The notes under the pieces were generated by a model that was given only the letters and a program-made list of their open reading frames with translations, ran no database searches and had not been told where the DNA came from. Shown here piece after piece: positions 58,803-64,000 of a DNA stretch of 64,000 nt. The DNA comes from CAWINX01 sp963702055 (GTDB lineage: Bacteria; Actinomycetota; Thermoleophilia; Solirubrobacterales; 70-9): positions 744,001 to 808,000 of the forward strand of contig OY969702.1 in the NCBI GenBank assembly GCA_963702055.1, read 5' to 3'. Position numbers and translations under genes: made by a program. Position 1 is the stretch's first letter, and every line of letters starts with the position of its first letter.

Positions 58803-59742
58803 GGAACGCCCCGGCAGGGCTCGCTATGGCTGGAGTTGGCGGCCGATCGACCGGGACCGATCTCGTCGCGCGGCGGGGCCGCCGGCGCAGCGGCGTCAAG
58901 CCGCTGAGGACGATCAGGGCCGAGAGGGCGAGCGTGGTCGCGCTCGTGCCGACCTGGAGCGCGGGATAGGCGTCGAACCCGTCGGCGCCGAGCAGCTTGC
59001 CGGCGATCGCCGCGAGGGTCACCGCGGCGCCGGCAACGTAAAAGCGGGCGTCATGGCGGGAGCGCTCCCGGCGCCGCTTCACCCGCGGCGCGTCGAGGCC
59101 GTAACCGCGCAATTCCAAGGTCGCCGCGACATCGACGGCCCGGTCCAAGGAGCCGGCGAGGAGGCGACGCGCCAGCGGCGCCCTCCCGACCGGAGCGGCG
59201 CCGGGGCCGCGCAACCGGCCGCCGTCGCGCAGCCGTGTCGCGTCGGCCGCGGTGACCGGGACGAGACGGGAGACGAGCGTCGCGGTCAGCGCCGAACGGC
59301 CGGCGATCGGGCGCAGGGCGCGGAGCACCCGGTCGGGGTCGACGCAGGAGGAGTAGACGGCGAAGGCGACCATCGCCACCGCGGCACGCAGGCCCAGCAC
59401 CGCCCCGGCGGCAATCGCCTCGGCGGTGACGTCCACCCGACCGAGCAGCGGCCACTCGCCGAGCCGGGCCAGCACCGTGTCGCCACGGCTGACGACCAGA
59501 GCGTTGACGGCGACGATCAGCGCGGCCAGAACGAGGCCCATGCGCAGCGCGGCGCGGACCGCGTCGCGCGCGCCGGCGATCCGCCCCGCGAGGACGGCGG
59601 CGATGCCGGCCGCGACCAGGACCACCGGGCTCGAGTAGAGGAAGGCGACGAAGACCAGCGAGCCCAGGTAGGCGACCGCGGCCCCCGGCGACGCGGCCTG
59701 GAGCAGCCCGGGACGGGGCGTGTAGGCGAACGGCGACCTCAT
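58795..59742 (-). CDS. ecfT: ECF transporter transmembrane T component
   Basis: 315 residues with five or six helices (about 17-58, 66-86, 105-127, and 250-287). Between them lies the cytoplasmic coupling domain with RAVDVAATLELRGYG, containing the Ala-Arg-Gly type motif that grips the ATPases. ATG at 59742 overlaps the DUF4430 lipoprotein stop (ATGA). The sequence before 59742 in this frame lies within the lipoprotein gene and is rejected. Confidence 0.9.
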   Translation of the reverse strand: MRSPFAYTPRPGLLQAASPGAAVAYLGSLVFVAFLYSSPVVLVAAGIAAVLAGRIAGARDAVRAALRMGLVLAALIVAVNALVVSRGDTVLARLGEWPLLGRVDVTAEAIAAGAVLGLRAAVAMVAFAVYSSCVDPDRVLRALRPIAGRSALTATLVSRLVPVTAADATRLRDGGRLRGPGAAPVGRAPLARRLLAGSLDRAVDVAATLELRGYGLDAPRVKRRRERSRHDARFYVAGAAVTLAAIAGKLLGADGFDAYPALQVGTSATTLALSALIVLSGLTPLRRRPRRATRSVPVDRPPTPAIASPAGAFRA

Positions 59743-60707
59743 CGCAGCGGCAGCGCCTCCTCCCTCCCGGCCTCGACGGCGACCGCGTAATGGTCGCGCA
59801 GGCCGGCCTCGTCGAGCAGGCCGGCGGCGGCACGCGCTCCGGCGGCGGTCGGGCCGGTCACGACCCAGGTCGGCGGCGCCTCGTAGCGACGAGTCGCGGC
59901 GACCAGCCCGGCGCTCGGCCCGAACGCGCGCACCCGCTTGCCACCCTGGTCGAGACCCCACAGCTCCCAGCTTCCGCTGTTCCTTTGCCCCCCTATACCC
60001 GGCAAAGGAACAGCGGAGCGGGGTTTTTGGGTGAAGTCGGCGAAGACGCCGCTTGCCTGCGGTCCGTCCTCGATTTGGGCGCCGGCCGGGTCGCGGCGGA
60101 CGGCGGCCCAGGGGCCGACGAGGACACGGATCGCGCCGGCCGGGGACCCGGCCGCGACCGTCGCGCCGGCGTCCTCAAGCCTGGCCCGGACCACAGCGCA
60201 CGCTGGGCCCCCGCCCATGCACTCGACCGCCACCGGCCGCCGTTTGCCCTCATAGCCGTCGGCGAAGGGCTGCGGCCAGGAGCCGACGACCGCGGGAACC
60301 CGCATCGCCGCGCTCCAGTCGCGGTAGTCCCACCAGATTCGCTCGCCGCCGCGCAGCGGGTAATCCGCCGCCCCGGCCTCGGACTCGACGCCGTTGACGT
60401 AGAAGAACCAGTCGGAGGGCTCGGCGCCGGCCCCCTCGACCGCGGCCAGGCCGTCGATGGACTGCACGAAGCCACCGCCGTAGCGCGTCTCGACCTTGGC
60501 GTTGCGGTCGAGCACCCGCATCACCGTGTCGGACTCGGTCGCCCCGTCGGTGAGCGGGCCGGCGACCGTGTGAGCGCCGTAGTCGCGGGTCACCGTCAGG
60601 GTTACGTCACCCAGCCCCTTGCCGGGGCCGAGGCCGCAGCCGGCGGCCGCGAGCGCCGCTGTAACCAGCAGCGCGATCGCGACCGCCGTGCCGCGGCTTC
60701 CGGTCAC
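59739..60707 (-). CDS. DUF4430 (transcobalamin C-terminal-like) lipoprotein
   Basis: 322 residues. Lipoprotein signal ending LAAAGC (Cys 24). DUF4430-type domain at about 35-130: VMRVLDRNAKVETRYGGGFV, DWFFYVNGVES and GGERIWWDYRDW are characteristic, the latter matching the beta-domain end of transcobalamins. The C-terminal half (about 155-322) is of unknown fold. Residues 231-245 (SAVPLPGIGGQRNSG) are encoded by palindrome family A copy 3, an in-frame insertion. GTG at 60707 overlaps the previous gene by four bases. It would sit on the outer face of the membrane as part of B12 capture. Confidence 0.8.
   Translation of the reverse strand: MTGSRGTAVAIALLVTAALAAAGCGLGPGKGLGDVTLTVTRDYGAHTVAGPLTDGATESDTVMRVLDRNAKVETRYGGGFVQSIDGLAAVEGAGAEPSDWFFYVNGVESEAGAADYPLRGGERIWWDYRDWSAAMRVPAVVGSWPQPFADGYEGKRRPVAVECMGGGPACAVVRARLEDAGATVAAGSPAGAIRVLVGPWAAVRRDPAGAQIEDGPQASGVFADFTQKPRSAVPLPGIGGQRNSGSWELWGLDQGGKRVRAFGPSAGLVAATRRYEAPPTWVVTGPTAAGARAAAGLLDEAGLRDHYAVAVEAGREEALPLR
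59973..60017. repeat. Palindrome family A, copy 3, in frame inside the DUF4430 lipoprotein gene
   Basis: TCCGCTGTTCCTTTGCC (59973-59989) and GGCAAAGGAACAGCGGA (60001-60017) pair perfectly, with an 11-base loop. Read on the minus strand the loop is GGGTATAGGGG, close to the other two copies, and the flank GGAAGCT is shared by all three. Here the element is translated, with its full hairpin kept, and causes no frameshift or stop. Confidence 0.88.
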
Positions 60708-61456
60708 CTATCCGAGCCGTGAGGGCACTTGCCCCCCACGCATACCGCCGCCAGGTTGGACGGGATGGCCTTGCCGTGTCGGGCGATCAGCCTCGCCGGC
60801 CTGCTGAGGACGACGGTCGCGCGGCCGTCCGCCCCGGTCGGGCCCGACGCGCCCCTGACCGTGACTCCAGCCGCCGGCGTCCGCTTCCCGTTGTCGTCGT
60901 AGGAGAAGACGCGAACCCGGAACGGCTTGCCCGCCTTCGCGCGCTTGGGCGCCTTCAGCGCCAGCTCGCCGGGATACGGGAACGGCTCGAGCGCCCAGAG
61001 CACCTCGTCGCCGGCGTGCAGCTTGACGTCCTCGCCGCCGATGTTGGGGTTCTTGTGGTTGACCTTCAGGTACCAGGACAGCGTGTCGGTCGCCGACTTT
61101 CCGTCGATCCCGCAGAGGGCGAAGCCGAAGTCGAAATGGTCGGAGATCGAGACCGGCCGCAGGGTCGAGGTGAACTTCGACGCTTGGATCAGCGCCCCGA
61201 GCGCGGTCGCGCCTTTGATCGTCACAGCTTTGCCGCTGCCGCCGGTACCGGCGCCGAAGCAGTTGGCTTTCGGGCTGGACTTGATCGACGCGGTCCCGGT
61301 GCGCAACGACTTGTCGGCGAGGACCTTGCCGGTGTTGCCGACCACACGCAGGTGGACGAGGACTCCCTTGGCGAGCGCCGGAGCAGCGACGACGAGGGCA
61401 AACGTGAAGGTCAGCGCGCACGCGGCGGCCAACCGGAATGGGATGAGTCTGGGCAT
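60704..61456 (-). CDS. Secreted DUF4430 (transcobalamin C-terminal-like) protein
   Basis: 250 residues. Signal peptide (LAAACALTFTFALVVAAPALA, cleavage near residue 29). The DUF4430-type domain spans about 30-160 and ends SWYLKVNHKNPNIGGEDVKL, then HAGDEVLWALEP. Two Cys (SPKANCFGAG and FALCGIDG) could form a disulfide, as in transcobalamins. Residues 165-250 form an Ig-like segment (KAGKPFRVRVFSYDDNGKRT) and a Cys-containing end. First gene after the cobalamin riboswitch; ATG at 61456 with GAGGAAAGGG ahead. Likely binds the ligand or docks to the barrel protein outside the cell. Confidence 0.8.
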   Translation of the reverse strand: MPRLIPFRLAAACALTFTFALVVAAPALAKGVLVHLRVVGNTGKVLADKSLRTGTASIKSSPKANCFGAGTGGSGKAVTIKGATALGALIQASKFTSTLRPVSISDHFDFGFALCGIDGKSATDTLSWYLKVNHKNPNIGGEDVKLHAGDEVLWALEPFPYPGELALKAPKRAKAGKPFRVRVFSYDDNGKRTPAAGVTVRGASGPTGADGRATVVLSRPARLIARHGKAIPSNLAAVCVGGKCPHGSDR

Positions 61457-61483
61457 TTAAGCCACCCTTTCCTCGAGGGTTGT

Positions 61484-61650
61484 CATGGCTGGCCGGGGAC
61501 AGGTCTCCTGGCTTCCGAGGTGGACGGCCGCACCTTCCCGGGGTTCAAGGTCGTCCCCAGTGGCCGGCGCGCGTGGCGCCTGCGGCTTCCTTTCTCGGTC
61601 ACAGTGGCGGGACCGCGCCGGCTTCTCACCGGACTTCCCTTGACCACCGA
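61484..61650 (-). promoter_or_regulatory. Cobalamin riboswitch (AdoCbl type)
   Basis: Read on the minus strand the conserved core runs from 61639 to 61599: GGGAAGTCCGGTGAGAAGC, then CGGCGCGGTCCCGCCACTGT. The B12 box AGCCAGGAGACCTG lies at about 61513-61500. Order and spacing are those of the cobalamin riboswitch. Just 3' of it, AGCC and ACCCT (near 61490-61476) can pair with AGGGT and GGCT that include the ribosome-binding site of the first gene, so control is probably at translation initiation. Confidence 0.95.
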
Positions 61651-61713
61651 CCTATGTACGCGGGCGAGTCTATCGCTCAGGTGGGCTTTAACCGACGCCC
61701 TAGGGTGTGCGGC

Positions 61714-63705
61714 GTGAGACGCTGGCTCATCCCCATACTTGCGGCGGTCGCGGCGATCGTCATCGTCGTGCTCCTCGTCCACGACCCCGGCCACCCCTCG
61801 AGCGGCGGCTCAACCCAAGCGCGCCCGTCGTCTTCGACCCGAACGGCCCTGGTCGCAACCACCATGTCGCCCGGGCTGCCGGCCCCGATCTCCGGCGAAG
61901 CCGTCGTCGCCTCCGGCGACGGCCTGCTGATCCTCGGCGGCCTCGATTCCTCGAACACGTCGGTCGGCGGCGTATTCCGGATGGACACGGCGACGGGACG
62001 GCTGCGCCCGGCCGGCGCCCTCAGCGGGCCGCTGCACGACGCCGCGGCCGCCGCGCTCGCCGACCGGGTGCTCGTAATCGGTGGCGGCAGCGCGACGAGC
62101 GACGACACGGTCCAGTCGCTGCCGGCCGGCGGCGGTGGCGCCGGCGCCAGGGTGGTCGGGCATCTCCCCACGGTTCGCTCCGACCTCAGCGCGGTGACCG
62201 TCGGGCGCGCGGCCTACGTGCTGGGCGGCTACGACGGCCAGGTGCCGATCGACTCCGTCCTGCGAACCGGCGACGGAACGAGCTTCAGCCAGATCGCCGC
62301 CCTCCCGGCTCCGGCCCGCTACATGGCCGTCACCGCGCTCGGCGGGAAGATCTACGCCTTCGGTGGCGAAACGGCCGGCGGCGGGCCCAGCGACGCGATC
62401 CAGGAGGTCGATCCGCAACGGGGCAGCGCCCGCGTGATCGCCCACCTGCCGAAGGCGCTCTCACATGCGAGCGCAGTCACCCTTGGCGGTCGCATCTTCA
62501 TCCTCGGCGGCGACCTGAACGGCACGGCGAGCGACCGAGCCTGGCGCTTCGACCCCGCGACTCGCAGAGCCTCGCCGGCCGGCAGGCTCCCGCTGGCCGT
62601 CTCGGGCGGCGCCGCGGCGACGGTCGGCTCCAGCGCCTACCTGGTCGGTGGCACCGGCGCGGGCGGAGCGGCGCTGCGCACCGTCATCGCGCTCAACCTC
62701 AAGCGCAAGGTGATTGCGACCAAGACGACAACCACTCCAACCACTCCCCGAGCGCGAACGACGTCGTCCTCTCGCCGCGCCGAGCCGTTCGCCGGCCGGC
62801 TGCTGATCGCCGACCGCGGCAACAACAGGCTGATCGTGGTCGACTCCCACAAGCGGGTGCTCTGGCGCTACCCGTCCCACAACCACCCGGCGCCCCCCGG
62901 CGGGTTCTACTTCCCCGACGACGCCTTCTTCACCCACCACGGCGCCGGGATCATCTCCAACGAAGAGCAGAACGAGCGGATCGTCCAGATCGCCTTCCCG
63001 TCCAGAAAGCTGCGGTGGTCCTACGGGCATCCGGGAATCACCGGCTCGGCGCCGGGTTACCTGCACGAGCCCGACGACGCCTTCCTCTGGCGGGACGGCA
63101 CGGTCTCCGTCGCGGATGCCCAGAACTGTCGCGTGTTGATCGTCTCCGAGGCGACGAAGAAGGTGCTGCGGCAATTCGGCTCCAGCGGGAGCTGCAGCCA
63201 CGACCCCCCGCGCTACCTCGGCTCGCCCAACGGCGACACCCCGCTGGCCAACGGCGACCTGTTGATCTCCGAGGTGAACGGCTCCTACATCGACGAGATC
63301 ACCCGCGCCGGCAAGCTCGTCTGGAGCGTTCAACTGCCGATCGCCTACCCCTCCGACCCCCAGCAGCTGGGCCCGAACCGCTACCTGGTCGCCGACTACA
63401 CCACGCCGGGCGGCATCTACGAGTTCAACCGCAAGGGCAAGATCCTCTGGTCCTATCACCCCTCCTCCGGGCACGGGATGCTCGACCACCCCAGCCTCGC
63501 CGAGCGGCTTCCCGGCGGAGACATCGCCGTCAACGACGATTACCGCCACCGGGTGGTGATCGTCGACCCCCGCACCAGGCGGATCGTCTGGCAGTACGGC
63601 CGGACCGACAACGCGGGACGGGGGGCCAACCACCTCAACACCCCGGACGGGTTCGACCTGCTGGCGCCCAGCGGCGCCACCCCCACCCACCCCTCCACGG
63701 GCTAG
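61714..63705 (+). CDS. Secreted Kelch-repeat plus NHL/PQQ-like beta-propeller protein
   Basis: 663 residues. One N-terminal membrane helix (LIPILAAVAAIVIVVLLV), a Ser/Thr-rich linker, then a Kelch-type propeller (about 45-330) with repeated LGGKIYAFGGE, LGGRIFILGGDLNG and GSSAYLVGGTG blades. After a second Thr-rich linker comes another propeller (about 355-655) with FAGRLLIADRGNNRLIVVD, and VSVADAQNCRVLIV, of NHL/arylsulfotransferase-like type. Catalytic residues are not recognised. GTG at 61714 follows TAGGG; GTG at 61705 is possible. Divergent from the cobalamin operon. Confidence 0.8.
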   Translation: MRRWLIPILAAVAAIVIVVLLVHDPGHPSSGGSTQARPSSSTRTALVATTMSPGLPAPISGEAVVASGDGLLILGGLDSSNTSVGGVFRMDTATGRLRPAGALSGPLHDAAAAALADRVLVIGGGSATSDDTVQSLPAGGGGAGARVVGHLPTVRSDLSAVTVGRAAYVLGGYDGQVPIDSVLRTGDGTSFSQIAALPAPARYMAVTALGGKIYAFGGETAGGGPSDAIQEVDPQRGSARVIAHLPKALSHASAVTLGGRIFILGGDLNGTASDRAWRFDPATRRASPAGRLPLAVSGGAAATVGSSAYLVGGTGAGGAALRTVIALNLKRKVIATKTTTTPTTPRARTTSSSRRAEPFAGRLLIADRGNNRLIVVDSHKRVLWRYPSHNHPAPPGGFYFPDDAFFTHHGAGIISNEEQNERIVQIAFPSRKLRWSYGHPGITGSAPGYLHEPDDAFLWRDGTVSVADAQNCRVLIVSEATKKVLRQFGSSGSCSHDPPRYLGSPNGDTPLANGDLLISEVNGSYIDEITRAGKLVWSVQLPIAYPSDPQQLGPNRYLVADYTTPGGIYEFNRKGKILWSYHPSSGHGMLDHPSLAERLPGGDIAVNDDYRHRVVIVDPRTRRIVWQYGRTDNAGRGANHLNTPDGFDLLAPSGATPTHPSTG

Positions 63706-63726
63706 TTGCTGGATATTTGTTGATTA

Positions 63727-63742
63727 ATCCGGCTGGCCGGAT
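63727..63742. promoter_or_regulatory. 16-bp palindrome ahead of the last gene
   Basis: ATCCGGC-TG-GCCGGAT (63727-63742) is a perfect 7-bp inverted repeat. It lies 21 bp after the stop of the propeller gene and 60 bp before the next start, next to TTGATTAA. It may be an operator or a short terminator stem; no T run follows. Confidence 0.4.
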
Positions 63743-63801
63743 ATGGTCACGGCATCGGTCGCTCGCGGCCGGGTTTCGTCCGAATCGAGAATGGGGGACA
63801 G

Positions 63802-64000
63802 ATGAGGCAGGGGATCGGCCGGCCTTCGCCGGCGCTGGTCATCTCGTTGATCGCGCTCTTCGTCGCGCTGAGCGGCACCGTCTACGCGGCGACGAAGATC
63901 AACGGCAGGCTGATCAAGGTGAAGTCGCTGCCCGGCAACCGGCTGAAGGTGGGCTCGGTGCCCGGCAACCGGCTGCGGCCCGGCGCGATCTCCGGCGCCA
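63802..64000 (+). CDS. Secreted repeat protein (N-terminal part, cut by window end)
   Basis: 66 codons are visible. Signal segment SPALVISLIALFVALSGTVY followed by AATKINGRLIKVKS and then PGNRL repeats with KVGS and RPGA spacers. This signal plus PGN/PGA-repeat start is common in Thermoleophilia surface proteins; the body of the protein is outside the window. ATG at 63802 with GGGGGA ahead. Function unknown. Confidence 0.85.
   Translation, partial: MRQGIGRPSPALVISLIALFVALSGTVYAATKINGRLIKVKSLPGNRLKVGSVPGNRLRPGAISGA

Noticed and set aside
59973..60017. Family A hairpin as terminator of the cobalamin operon
   Set aside because: It lies within a coding frame that continues unbroken on both sides and has no U run in the transcribed direction.
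1..64000. tRNA or rRNA genes, CRISPR arrays, insertion sequences, prophage
   Set aside because: No cloverleaf-like sequence, rRNA segment, regularly spaced repeat array, transposase or phage structural gene was recognised by reading.

Overview
The window looks like chromosomal DNA of a high-GC actinobacterium, most likely class Thermoleophilia (order Solirubrobacterales or a relative). The support is indirect: very GC-rich codon use, a meso-diaminopimelate-type murE, a dcw cluster without ftsA, an aa3-type oxidase with its own cupredoxin-like protein, and a final gene encoding the kind of secreted protein with an ALSGTVYAA signal sequence and PGNRL repeats that I associate with that group. 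I see no tRNA, rRNA, CRISPR array, insertion sequence or phage module. Coding density is high and no gene-free stretch exceeds 300 bases. Many starts are GTG or TTG, and many same-strand genes overlap by 1-4 bases.

Region by region. 1-7.0 kb (minus strand): fetA-fetB-MFS exporter, an AbiEi/DUF559 protein, trpS, scpA-scpB and a cut-off rluB. 7.1-9.0 kb (plus): Ku and a stand-alone LigD polymerase, separated by a large inverted repeat. 9.1-13.5 kb (minus): the glycine cleavage genes gcvT-gcvH-gcvPA-gcvPB, only 20 bp downstream of ftsZ. 13.5-20.0 kb and 28.0-35.5 kb (minus): the two halves of the division and cell wall (dcw) cluster, mraZ-rsmH-ftsL-ftsI-murE-murF-mraY and ftsW-murG-murC-murB-ftsQ-ftsZ. 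They are separated by about 8 kb of accessory genes (20.1-27.9 kb: PIG-V mannosyltransferase, polysaccharide deacetylase, acetyltransferase, membrane protein, VapBC-type toxin-antitoxin, HNH protein, serine hydrolase, SRPBCC protein, TetR regulator with a small helical protein). murD, normally found at that junction, is not in the window.

35.6-38.7 kb (plus): membrane protein, two lipoproteins and an amidase-like protein, partly of lower GC. 38.7-44.1 kb (minus): an operon of DUF192 protein, response regulator, histidine kinase, CpaB, CpaF, TadB and TadC, with a 167-bp imperfect palindrome between cpaB and cpaF. 44.2-52.9 kb: PfkB-family kinase, PHP phosphatase, and a cytochrome oxidase operon (cupredoxin-ctaC-ctaD-ctaE-ctaG-small protein-sco1). 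52.9-55.1 kb: nitroreductase and glpD.

55.1-61.7 kb (minus) is the most striking part. A cobalamin riboswitch precedes five overlapping genes: two secreted DUF4430 (transcobalamin C-terminal-like) proteins, EcfT, a fused double ATPase EcfA, and an ECF S component fused to an extracellular alpha/alpha-barrel of prenyltransferase/terpenoid-cyclase type. Mammalian transcobalamin and intrinsic factor combine just these two folds, so the operon can be read as a bacterial split, membrane-tethered version that captures vitamin B12 for an ECF transporter.

The window also carries several families of palindromic elements, some between genes and some read in frame inside genes (gcvPA, murF, the DUF4430 lipoprotein).
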